A stretch of DNA of 64,000 nucleotides from Puccinia triticina (taxonomy: Eukaryota; Basidiomycota; Pucciniomycetes; Pucciniales; Pucciniaceae): NCBI RefSeq assembly GCF_026914185.1, contig NC_070559.1, forward strand, positions 6,369,501-6,433,500, written 5' to 3'. This document shows, piece after piece, positions 20,817 to 29,891 of this stretch. The position numbers and the translations under genes are program-made. The notes beneath the pieces are model-generated. The model did not search any database and was not told the origin of the DNA. It was given only the letters and a program-made list of their open reading frames with translations. Each line of letters starts with the position of its first letter. Position 1 is the first letter of the stretch.

Positions 20817-21968
20817 TCAAGCAATGGCAACGAGCTCGGATTTACCGCTGCCGGTGAGTATGCTTATGTGGACGGGGGTGGTCTGTACAAAGAAGCTGAG
20901 GGAGTTGAGCATGTGATTGCTCGCTCCCGAGTCCAGGATCGTGGACAGCGGTTTCTCTGGGGTCGTCATGTTGTAGGTGAAGGTCGGTTTGGCTATGGTG
21001 GCATGCTGAGCTTCTTCTTTGTCGTCATCATCGTCCGCTTCAGCGTGGTAGGAACTACGTTGTTTCTTCTGCGGACGCTCTTTTTCTTGTAGCGGCCTGC
21101 CTTGCGGCCGCGATAGAGGATGTATCGTCCAACAGTCGGCCTCGACGTGAGTCGTTGCTCTTGGGTTGTGCTTGCCGTTGCTGCATCGCACGTCTGAGTT
21201 TCCTGATCCGCTTGCTTTGGGGCCTTTAGATTTCCTCGGAGGTCGGCGACTGGTTCCGGTGGCGAGAGCGGTGGAGGTGGGTTCTGGATCCTCGACATAT
21301 TTCCTCTTTGTCGCGGTTTCATGTCTTCCAATGTCTCGTAGTTTAGCGATGATTTCTTTGGGCTTCGCCAGCGCTTTCAGATCGGCAAACAGCGCCTGCA
21401 TGAGCAATGGTCGCCTCTTTGTGATTTTTCCGACGATTCCACAGCCTACTAAAACGTCCGGGACTTTTAGACCAAGCGAACTGAACTCAGCTAAACTTTC
21501 CTCCATCTCCGTAATGTAGCTGTTCATATCTTTGTTGTATTGAATATCTAGCCACTTTTTCCAGACTTGGAACACTGAAAGGAGTGAGTCGGACGCGTAG
21601 ATTGTCTTGATGTCAGTCCAGATAGCGTGTGGGTCTTGTTCGTTATCGTCGTTGATTACGCTCGTGAATATTGCGTTGGATATTGCTTCACTCAGAATGC
21701 TGCAAGTCCGCAAGGCGCCTTGGAGCTCGTCTTCGTCCGGGTCAGTTGACATTGGCTCATCCAAGTAGGATTCGAGATACCGTGGACGCAGGTGCATCTT
21801 AATTTTGCGCTCCCACAGCGGGAAGTTAGAACCGTCGAATTTTGGGACGTTTACGTGGTCTTTGTCCGGGCTATAGGCGTCATTCCGGTTCGCGGTGTTC
21901 CTTGACTGAGATGCGCGCTCCACGCTGGCTTGAGTGCTGGGAGCCTTAGGATCTTTGGGGTTGGCCAT
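20817..21968 (-). CDS. gag: Copia-2 Gag and protease start
   Basis: 383 residues. UBN2-type gag (WERKIKMHLRPRYLESYL), a variant zinc knuckle (CSNGKHNPRATTHVEADCW) of the kind copia-3 also has, and the protease active site STILDSGASNHML near the C-terminus. It ends at the in-frame TGA that splits it from Pol. Confidence 0.85.
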   Translation of the reverse strand: MANPKDPKAPSTQASVERASQSRNTANRNDAYSPDKDHVNVPKFDGSNFPLWERKIKMHLRPRYLESYLDEPMSTDPDEDELQGALRTCSILSEAISNAIFTSVINDDNEQDPHAIWTDIKTIYASDSLLSVFQVWKKWLDIQYNKDMNSYITEMEESLAEFSSLGLKVPDVLVGCGIVGKITKRRPLLMQALFADLKALAKPKEIIAKLRDIGRHETATKRKYVEDPEPTSTALATGTSRRPPRKSKGPKASGSGNSDVRCSNGKHNPRATTHVEADCWTIHPLSRPQGRPLQEKERPQKKQRSSYHAEADDDDDKEEAQHATIAKPTFTYNMTTPEKPLSTILDSGASNHMLNSLSFFVQTTPVHISILTGSGKSELVAIA

Positions 21969-22015
21969 CCGGTGTTGCTTTCAGTTGTGATTTGAGGTGA
22001 TTTGCAAGAGCAGCT

Positions 22016-22028
22016 CGAGACTGTAAAT
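22016..22028 (-). promoter_or_regulatory. Copia-2 primer-binding site, half tRNA-Tyr type (putative)
   Basis: Next to the 87-bp repeat the plus strand reads CGAGACTGTAAATCT (22016-22030), identical to the anticodon-loop region of the tRNA-Tyr fragment at 29055-29109. The minus strand would pair with the tRNA-Tyr anticodon arm, an internal priming mode like copia-1 but with another tRNA. Confidence 0.5.
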
Positions 22029-22115
22029 CTAAAAGAATTCAAACAACTAAAATAATAATTTCTCCGTTAAACTAGTTGTATTTACAAACTAATAGTTAAG
22101 TAAGAAAGAGTTCGG
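22029..22115 (-). repeat. 87-bp direct repeat, right copy
   Basis: Same 87 bp as 18484-18570, here adjacent to the putative primer site, as expected for the end of a 5' LTR. Confidence 0.6.
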
Positions 22116-22836
22116 ACAGAAGTGTTTACCTAAAAGCAACACTGGAGGATGCTTGCTTAGGGACCTTCTGTCCGGTTGCTTGGTTCTGGGTCTGGTACCG
22201 TCAATCGTGAGATCGGGGTCTGTCTGAACTTGGATACAAGACGAGACAGGGACCAATCAGCGTAGCAGCTTGGTCTTGTCCTGTCGGAACGGGTGGTATT
22301 GCTGTGAGTCTGTTTGTTGTGCGCGCAACGTTCTGAGTCAGTTTCTCTTCTGTCTCTTTGTTCTGTATTGGATCTGTTTCTTCTGCTTACCGGGTGCTTG
22401 CACCTCCGATAGTCTTACGAGTGAGTCTTGTTTCTTTCTGGGTCCGAGTCGATCCGCAAGAGTTCTGTAGTAGAAAATGTAAGATCTAGTCAGCCTTATT
22501 TCTAAGTCTTCTATGATCTAGCTCTTGGGACGTACAAGGTTGGTCTTTCTTGTTTGTTTGGCTGGGCTTTGACCTGTGCGGTTCTTGCTGGTTGATCCTC
22601 GGCTGCGATCGTCAAAGCGATGTTCGTCAGCTTGTGGTCTGGGGCTTTGTACTGCGAAAGGGGCTTAATCAGCTTACCTTTCTTAGCAGCTGGGCTTATT
22701 CTGGTTGCGAGCTTCCTTGCGGAATGCTGCGCGTCTGGGGTTAACCGCGCGAGCTTCCTTGCGGGTAGCTGCGGGTGGGGGTCTGGGTCCATAATCCTAC
22801 ACAAACAAGATTATCCGATCACGTTGGGGACTCCCT
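22116..22836. other. Non-coding, LTR remainder or element A leader
   Basis: No coding region recognised. It may hold the rest of the copia-2 5' LTR and the start of the element A leader, but the junction is not visible. Confidence 0.35.
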
Positions 22837-23773
22837 TGTAAGAATCAAAAGTGGTAATGAAACCCTTTTGCTGAATGGTGAAGGGTATGATGGAGTTGCA
22901 AGCTCTGCCCTTCTGTTATCAGTCAACAAGACCCACCAAGCTCAGCTTGGCAAGTTTTATTAAGTGATAGGTCTGGTCTGTTCCAGATGAAATCTGTTTG
23001 ACTGGCAACGTGTAAGTGTTTCAATTACTTTGTTATAAGGGTTGAATTGTTGTTATAAGGGTTGATTTATTGTTATAAGGGTTTTAGGATTTGAGTGTGG
23101 ATGAGTGTTGGGTGACTTGTGAGTTCTGGGTGAGAAACTGGGGAGCAGACCACTGGGGGTGGAGAGAGCTCCTTTTATAGACAAAAGTGGAGCCCCAAAG
23201 GGGCTTGTGGGTTAGGGTTTCAGCTAATCTAGACAACAGGGTGAGGGATTTTAGCTGGTGGGAGTAGATACAAATGATGTCATAACCCCTCAGGGGCGCA
23301 TGAATGGTGTCAGAATATACAACAGAACATTTTAACGCATGCATGAGGTGACAGTAGACTGCATGAGCTGTCATACAGGGGGAATTAGTGTATAAACAAA
23401 CTCTGAGGCTGCAGAAACAGTGTAAATGATGTCATCCTATGTATATAAAGGAGTGTATGTAGTTAATATGTAATGAGTGTAGCCTGACAGGGAGATGTAT
23501 GTTTGTATCCTGTGATATGCATAAGTTTAATACTGTGAAACTTGGGTTGGAGCAGGTGACAGCTGGGTTACTGGGGCTGGCCGTGTGATAGGTGTCCATG
23601 AGGGGTAACTTCTTATCCAGCGGGGTTGTAATGACCGTTCCAGTGGGGACTAGGGGTGAAATTGGCCGTAGAATCCATTTCTGGGGTCCATTTGATGGTA
23701 TCTTGAGGCCTAGTATGAGTAATTATGTGGCATAGAAAAAACTTTTTATTTTTCCACTTTTCCGTCTACCACA
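22837..23773 (-). repeat. 5' LTR of element A
   Basis: 937 bp, near-identical to 1163-2098. The downstream flank GCGG repeats the four bases before the other LTR. Confidence 0.85.
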
Positions 23774-24648
23774 GCGGAGGAGAGATCCACAAACTCTCCT
23801 CATCTAGCAATAAATATACTTTTCCAGATGAACACCCAAACAGACCTTCCTCCCCCACTGAGACCATAACTGCGCTACTGTTCACCCATTTTGGCAGATG
23901 TCCTACTAAGGAACACCACCAAAACCTTAGCCACGGTGCCCTCAAGGGTCCCAAGAATTTACAGCACACAGAATAACCTCTGAAAACAATATTTTAATCT
24001 GTATGGAACCTTCTGGGGCACCGTGGCTAAGGTTCTGGTGGTGTTCCTTAGCAGGATCCAACACCTGCCAAAATGGGTGCACAGTAGAACACCCCTTTCC
24101 TGAAGTGTTCAAATACCTGAACTTAACATAAGCCCTTGTCCTGCTGCAGCCGGGGGGGGGGGGCATTTGGCCTGGTCAAGATGCATAGCATCAAGATCTC
24201 TCCCGCAGGGAGAAGACTTAGGACTAATCAGCACATTTGGCCTGAGAGAATCTGCAAACTTTGGTGGTGGATGATGTCATCACCACCTGCAGAACTTAGT
24301 TTTTGACTAGTTTTTTTCTTCTCTTTAGTAAAAGCTTGTAATTTTCTGAACAGATCTATGTATTTAGAATTTGGGGAATCCATCACCCTCATGCCCAAAA
24401 AAAACATTCACAATTTGAGGATCTTTGCCACTTACCGGCAAAGCCATAGCTTTTATCAACTGCTCTTTTTTTCCTAGTCCCCTCTTTTTTCAACCTTTTG
24501 GGCTTTTGTCTTGATCACTCTTCTTTTTTTTTACCCTCCTCTTCCTCTGCATACATTTGGCGCATACACCCAATTCCTCCAATCATCCAAAAGCAACCCC
24601 TGCAATCATCACAAAACCAACTCCTTCAATCATCCAAACAATGCAATA
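23774..24648. other. Right flank of element A with a long inverted repeat
   Basis: A strong inverted repeat: CTAAGGAACACCACC..AGCCACGGTGCCC (23908-23942) pairs with 24016-24052, and the arms extend imperfectly outwards to about 23872 and 24092. Further on are a poly-G run and AT-rich sequence leading to the DUF6589-like gene. No gene is recognised. Confidence 0.55.
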
Positions 24649-25283
24649 ATGGGAAAACACACCATTCTATTCAATCACAATAAGAAGACACGAATGGAAC
24701 TTACAAAAGTTGAGGCAATATGCAGTTTGACTGCCGAGATGAACTTGACTCCAAAAACATTCCTCATGGCCTTCCTGACAAACAAGGATCAAATGATTTC
24801 ATTTCAACACCAATATTGGAGGACTAAACAAGGATGAAGCTCAAGTGTGAAGCTTTTCAAAGCAGTTTGCGTCTTTGTTTGCAAGAATAAAAAAGGGAAG
24901 GCTCTATGGGAACAGTTTATACTTGATGAGGTAATGTCTTTTTTACTATCTTGTTATATTGTTATTCTTATCTTCCTGACTTTGCTACTTTGCTTGATTC
25001 TCTGCAAAACTAGGCTGGAAAAATTTTCAAATCACAGAAACCGCCAAGTGGAGCTTACCCGCACAGCGCACAGCGCATACCACAAAACCAACAAGATATT
25101 CAAGCATCTATTCACCCCAGATTCAAAATCTAGCCGAGACCATGAGCTGGTGATGGACCACATGCTGTTCCTTTTTAAGCTGATCTACAGAAAACTTGCG
25201 GGAATATCAGATGAAACAACAACTCTTGAAGATGAAGATTATGATTTTGAAGACGTGGAAAATCCAGCCCCCCCCCCCCCCGC

Positions 25284-26063
25284 TGTGGAACTCCTACCGT
25301 GCCAGGCGGTAGGCAGAGCGTCGAGGGGATGGGTGCTGTTGAGCTGCCCTCATGGGTGGTCCGAGAAATGAGATGAGGATCGAAAAGAGTGATAGCGTTG
25401 GGGGTGGATTTTTGAGAGACGGCGGGGATGGAATACCGTCGGCGGTGGTTGGTTTTGAGGAGAATCAGGTGATGATGATGGATCAGGATCAGGGATAAAA
25501 AATCAGGAATAGAGCTGGGGATACTGCCAGCGGATCAGAAAAGGGTGATGGAATTTCTCTTGGATCAGAGCCAGTCCCATGCCGTCCCATCCTCCAAGTT
25601 TGAACTTGAACTTGGACTCTGCGGAGTGACATGTCACAGGACATGTCATCACATCCCTAACTACAAACATCAAACAGGAAAAGAGAAAAAAGAAGAAAGA
25701 GAAGAAAACACCACAACAGTCAAAGATAAAGCAACACCAATGAGAATAAGGAAGAAAAGAAACACACAATCAAATAATAAAGAATCTAAAAAAAGAAAAC
25801 AAAACAAGACAAAAGAAACAAAATAAAACCCACATGACTCATGTTTTAGGACCAAGAAAGGAAAAGAAAGAATCTGGGAGGGATTTAGAATCTTGAGGAA
25901 GTGAGAAAGTGAGGGAGGGGATCATCTTGAGGATGAATCTTGAGGATCTTGAGGCTGAAGGGTCTTGAGAGGCTGGATAATTCTTCTCTTGAGGATTTTC
26001 TGATGAGTGATCTAAAATCTTGAAATCTTGATCTTGAGGCCCTGTACCAGTTTGACCACCACA
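25284..26063 (-). repeat. 3' LTR of element B
   Basis: 780 bp. The minus strand beyond it reads GGTGGGTGGA, a purine-rich priming tract. Confidence 0.92.
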
Positions 26064-26100
26064 TCCACCCACCATTTGCAGTCTGTCCCTAGACTGCGCC
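26064..26100 (-). promoter_or_regulatory. Polypurine tract and hairpin of element B
   Basis: Hairpin GCAGTCT (26078-26084), loop GTCCCT, AGACTGC (26091-26097), placed like the hairpin of element A. Confidence 0.65.
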
Positions 26101-27615
26101 ACGCATTCCTAGATCAAGAGAAGACAAAAGGGGAAGAACCCGGGGGCCACTCACGAATGTGGCAAATTGTAGAGTTTTTGACAAAGCGGTAGAAACTACC
26201 CGAGAGGTGCATACTTTGGGAGGACTTACTTTTATACTCCTATGCCTCCGCAGAAAACCCAAACAACACGGAACTAGTTTACCCTCATTGCGGAGGTGGA
26301 CTTGAGGAGAGCAGAGACATTCTGCAGGATCAGGATCGGCTAGTTTATTCTCATTGCGGAGACGGATCTGAGTTCGAAAGAAAGGTTGTTGATTGGTGGA
26401 ATCAGAGGAGGATTGGGAAGCTAGTTTAACCTCATCTCGGAGGCGGATCGGAGACGGTGAAGATAGTTTAACCTCATCTCGGAGGCGGATCGGAGACGGT
26501 GAAGATAGTTTAACCTCATCTCGGAGGCAGATCGGAGTCGGTGAAGATGAAACCAAACATCCCACAGGCGGGTGGAGAGCTGAGAAAACCCTGGGATTGG
26601 AGCCTTCAACGAGGGTACCAGATGAAACCTTCACTTCCTGGGAACCTATCTTGATGCAGCGGAGCGAAATCCAATTATTCATTTTCTCTGCAGTGGGCAG
26701 AGCGATGGCAACAGACGCAGATGTGGGTGACTTCCTCCTAGGAGGCTTAGACACCAAAAGACCAGGGCTAATAATCTTGGAGATCTTCTTCAGGACAGAG
26801 TCTACTGCCTGCGCGGACGGAGTACAACACGGTAGACATGCAGCTTCAGATTGATTAGACTCGGGGACAGGTGACTTGCGGATCGGACGGCGAGGATGAG
26901 GCTGGAAATTGGACAGAACTCTGAGGAACGTTGGCTCAGGACCTTTCTTCCGAGTGGGATCAGACACGTGAGCATGTGAAAGAGGCGGTGGTGGAGCCAC
27001 TGGCGGATACCGCCTCTTGAGGTTGCCGCAACTAGTTCTATACGGTAGATGATTAACTGGATCGGGAGAGGAGCTTGTAGCTTGAAATAACACCACGACA
27101 CTTCGAATCGGGCGACTAGGATTGAACGGGATCAGGGCGCCGCTTGGAAGGAAAAAATTCTGACCCTTCTGCTTGATGAGATCGTCTTCTTTGTCCCTCT
27201 GAAGCACAGAACAACAGGCCGTCCCATGTCCTTTGTGATGACAGTAATAGCAGATCAAAGGACGACGAGTTGCTGCGGCGGAAGACGAGGGAGAAGAAAG
27301 AAACCTCTTCAGCCTTTGCTCCAAAGACTCGAGCTTCTCTAAGCGATCTTCCAACAACCGCAGCATCCTTGAAAATTCATCCATAGCAGGAGACGATCGA
27401 GTGGGTGGGGTCACCAGAGCAGGATCAAACCTGTTGGTCGTTTGGGTCCTCACACAAGCCCCTGAGACGAGAGTGGGCTGTCTGAAAACGATTGGGACTC
27501 TGTTGGGCTTCAGAACGAACGGATGAATGCTTGGATGGCTTTGTAGACGACTTTGAAACGTCTCGACAGCGGGATTCCCCCACCAGGGAGGTATGCAGGC
27601 TGGAGGGCCCTTCAA
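26089..27615 (-). CDS. gag: Element B Gag-like protein
   Basis: 508 residues from the first ATG; the true start may be the later MDEFSRMLRLLEDRLEKL (about residue 78). That segment is a coiled coil, followed by a CCHC knuckle CYYCHHKGHGTACC and the block FFLPSGALIPFNPSRPIRSVV, which aligns with the same block after the knuckle of the element A gypsy Gag (DWYLPNGEYIPWNPSRPIRS). Three tandem copies of a 14-residue unit (SPIRLRDEVKLSSP) come from a 42-bp repeat near 26425-26550. No protease or RT motif. Probably packages RNA, with enzymes supplied in trans. Confidence 0.8.
   Translation of the reverse strand: MKGPPACIPPWWGNPAVETFQSRLQSHPSIHPFVLKPNRVPIVFRQPTLVSGACVRTQTTNRFDPALVTPPTRSSPAMDEFSRMLRLLEDRLEKLESLEQRLKRFLSSPSSSAAATRRPLICYYCHHKGHGTACCSVLQRDKEDDLIKQKGQNFFLPSGALIPFNPSRPIRSVVVLFQATSSSPDPVNHLPYRTSCGNLKRRYPPVAPPPPLSHAHVSDPTRKKGPEPTFLRVLSNFQPHPRRPIRKSPVPESNQSEAACLPCCTPSAQAVDSVLKKISKIISPGLLVSKPPRRKSPTSASVAIALPTAEKMNNWISLRCIKIGSQEVKVSSGTLVEGSNPRVFSALHPPVGCLVSSSPTPICLRDEVKLSSPSPIRLRDEVKLSSPSPIRLRDEVKLASQSSSDSTNQQPFFRTQIRLRNENKLADPDPAECLCSPQVHLRNEGKLVPCCLGFLRRHRSIKVSPPKVCTSRVVSTALSKTLQFATFVSGPRVLPLLSSLDLGMRGAV
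26425..26550. repeat. Three tandem 42-bp units inside the element B gag
   Basis: The unit contains AACCTCATCTCGGAGGC and repeats three times with few changes. It keeps the reading frame (14 codons). Confidence 0.8.
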
Positions 27616-29054
27616 ACAATGGGAGGGACTCAGGAGGCCGTTCAGATGATCGGCAGGACCGATCGGGGCTTGATAGATGATCTAGGGGCTCGGTCGCCTT
27701 TTGAGGCCGGTGGCAGGTCTTCAGGCTGTCTGGTTGTTTGGTTTCTGTAACCAAAAGGAAGTTGAGGGGCGAGGGTGCAAGCAATCCGTCTGGGAGCAAT
27801 CGTCTGGACTTCTGCAGATCAGAGGAGGAAGGAGGGCGAGAAGATTGGTCCGGTCTGGCTATTTGTGCTTTCTAATCGGTCGGCCGCGCAGAAGAACAGC
27901 TAGAGATTGAGATCGAAACAAGAGATGCAATCTGAACAATCGGCCTGGGCTTGATCTTCTGAGGCTGTTCGGGTCCTGAAACAATCTCGGACCGATCCTG
28001 AAACAACAAGGAAAGGAGAGCCGGAACCTAGACAAGGATGAAAGACAGTACCGCAAGGCTCACGTATGTGGCAAAGGTAATGCTTTGACAAAAGTAGATA
28101 GACCCTGGAGGTGCACTATGGAGGGGACTTACTTTTGTCTCTCCTATGCCCCGCTTATAACACCAGAAAAAAAAAAACAAGAAACTCCACTCGGTTGCGA
28201 TTGCTTTCAGCGGCTCTTGCTCCTGAAACGGCTTGAGGGTACAAGAATGAGCTGTCTAGTTGATCTTTGATTGCTCCTGCGACGAGGAAGAAGGAAGAGA
28301 TAGGGCCTGGCGATATGGACGTCCAGTCGAGCTAAAAAGAAAGAAAGAAGGGGTCGACAATTCCTCTAATCGATCGGTCGAGTTCCAGAGAGCCAGGAAT
28401 GGGGTGATCGAGTGTCTGTAGTCGTCGTCGGGACTTTGGGTTGAGATTGAGAGAAGGAGAGAGCCAAGCGCTCGTCGATCGATCGGGCCTGGAGATCAGA
28501 GAAAGTAGGAAGGGGGATGCGACTTTGAGGTCGAATAACTTCTGATCTAATCGTGCAATCGGGACCTAGAATATGTACGATTGAAGCTCGTGTCGTCCTC
28601 TAGAACCTCGTCGTCGGATAATTTGCACAAAAGCTAACGGCTTTGGCGATAAAGCAGCTTGAAGTTCAAGATCAAGGGATTCGGATAGGTCGGCTTTGAC
28701 GTGGGATAAATTTTGATCGAGTCGCCCAATAACACCAATGAAGGGCTCCAAAGAAAGCTGGAATCGTCCTCTACAACCTTGATCTCAACGGCGTCCTCTA
28801 ACGTCGGGCCGTATCCGGGATTCGATTGATTAAAGTTGAGCTGACTTGGGGCTTTGCCTCCGCCGACAAATCACAAACAAAAAGGGAGACTCCAAGCGAA
28901 GCAGATCCACGCCTACGACGCCGAGAGGAGTCGTCCTAGATAGAGAAACTCAGGGGGAAAAAAAAAGAAGCAGGAATCCGGGGAAGAACTCGAGATCAAG
29001 TAGAAAGGATTTGAAAGGGAGAGCGCCTCAACCGCCAATCGTCTCGAAATCCGT
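27616..29054 (-). other. Element B leader, non-coding
   Basis: Only short open frames. A region near 28060-28165 (ATGTGGCAAAGG..GACTTACTTTTGTCTCTCCTATGCC) resembles 26150-26260, a diverged internal duplication of about 100 bp. Confidence 0.5.
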
Positions 29055-29109
29055 AAGGGCGAGACTGTAAATCTTGAGGTCGCTGGTTCGATCCCGGCTC
29101 GGGGGACCA
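29055..29109 (+). tRNA. tRNA-Tyr(GUA) 3' fragment forming an extended primer-binding site
   Basis: The plus strand carries the anticodon arm with GACTGTAAATC (anticodon GTA), a short variable loop, T-arm GCTGG-TTCGATC-CCGGC, acceptor 3' strand TCGGGGG, discriminator A and an encoded CCA (29107-29109). Two bases later comes the LTR. On the minus strand this gives TGGTCCCCCGAGCCGGGA, a standard 18-nt primer site, but the match to the tRNA runs about 55 nt. The D-arm and the 5' acceptor strand are absent, so it is not a gene. It is best read as tRNA copied into the element. Confidence 0.75.
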
Positions 29110-29111
29110 AA

Positions 29112-29891
29112 TGTGGAACTCCTACCGTGCCAGGCGGTAGGCAGAGCGTCGAGGGGATGGGTGCTGTTGAGCTGCCCTCATGGGTGGTCCGAGAAATGAG
29201 ATGAGGATCAAAAAGAGTGATAGCGTTGGGGGTGGATTTTTGAGAGACGGCGGGGATGGAATACCGTCGGCGGTGGTTGGTTTTGAGGAGAATCAGGTGA
29301 TGATGATGGATCAGGATCAGGGATAAAAAATCAGGAATAGAGCTGGGGATACTGCCAGCGGATCAGAAAAGGGTGATGGAATTTCTCTTGGATCAGAGCC
29401 AGTCCCATGCCGTCCCATCCTCCAAGTTTGAACTTGAACTTGGACTCTGCGGAGTGACATGTCACAGGACATGTCATCACATCCCTAACTACAAACATCA
29501 AACAGGAAAAGAGAAAAAAGAAGAAAGAGAAGAAAACACCACAACAGTCAAAGATAAAGCAACACCAATGAGAATAAGGAAGAAAAGAAACACACAATCA
29601 AATAATAAAGAATCTAAAAAAAGAAAACAAAACAAGACAAAAGAAACAAAATAAAACCCACATGACTCATGTTTTAGGACCAAGAAAGGAAAAGAAAGAA
29701 TCTGGGAGGGATTTAGAATCTTGAGGAAGTGAGAAAGTGAGGGAGGGGATCATCTTGAGGATGAATCTTGAGGATCTTGAGGCTGAAGGGTCTTGAGAGG
29801 CTGGATAATTCTTCTCTTGAGGATTTTCTGATGAGTGATCTAAAATCTTGAAATCTTGATCTTGAGGCCCTGTACCAGTTTGACCACCACA
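29112..29891 (-). repeat. 5' LTR of element B
   Basis: 780 bp partner of 25284-26063. Confidence 0.92.

Larger units (their letters stand above)
1163..23773 (-). mobile_element. LTR retrotransposon 'A' (Ty3/gypsy-type) with nested insertions
   Basis: Two near-identical 936/937-bp repeats (1163-2098 and 22837-23773) start TGTAAGA and end CTACCACA on the plus strand, so they have TG...CA termini. The outer flanks share GCGG (1159-1162 and 23774-23777), read as a 4-bp target duplication. A purine-rich tract on the minus strand touches the left LTR, so the element reads right to left. The interior holds a Ty3/gypsy gag-pol (about 5456-17914), interrupted by copia-1, plus a truncated copia near 18484-22115. 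That the gypsy genes belong to these LTRs is inference: no other LTR abuts the gypsy 3' end near 5380. I see no standard CCA-complementary primer site next to the right LTR. Without the nested elements it would be about 12-13 kb. Confidence 0.7.
25284..29891 (-). mobile_element. Non-autonomous LTR retrotransposon 'B'
   Basis: Two 780-bp LTRs (25284-26063 and 29112-29891), TGTGGAACTCC...CCACCACA, with a single difference seen (GATCGAAAAG versus GATCAAAAAG). The 4-bp duplication CCGC flanks it (25280-25283 and 29892-29895). It has a tRNA-Tyr primer site beside the right LTR, a purine tract and hairpin beside the left LTR, and one gag-like ORF. There is no protease, RT or integrase, so it depends on a partner, probably a gypsy such as A given the shared Gag block. 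Very young insertion. Confidence 0.92.

Noticed and set aside
18484..22115. 87-bp repeats as complete LTRs of copia-2
   Set aside because: No TG...CA ends and no target duplication at the outer edges. Pol is truncated into the left copy, so these are called partial.
25503..25855. Frames in the element B LTR, repeated at 29331-29683
   Set aside because: Same LTR sequence twice; low-complexity Lys/Asn- or Phe-rich products with no domain.
28913..29110. Minus-strand frame beginning VPRAGIEPATSRF
   Set aside because: This peptide is the antisense translation of a tRNA-Tyr sequence, a known false-protein signature.
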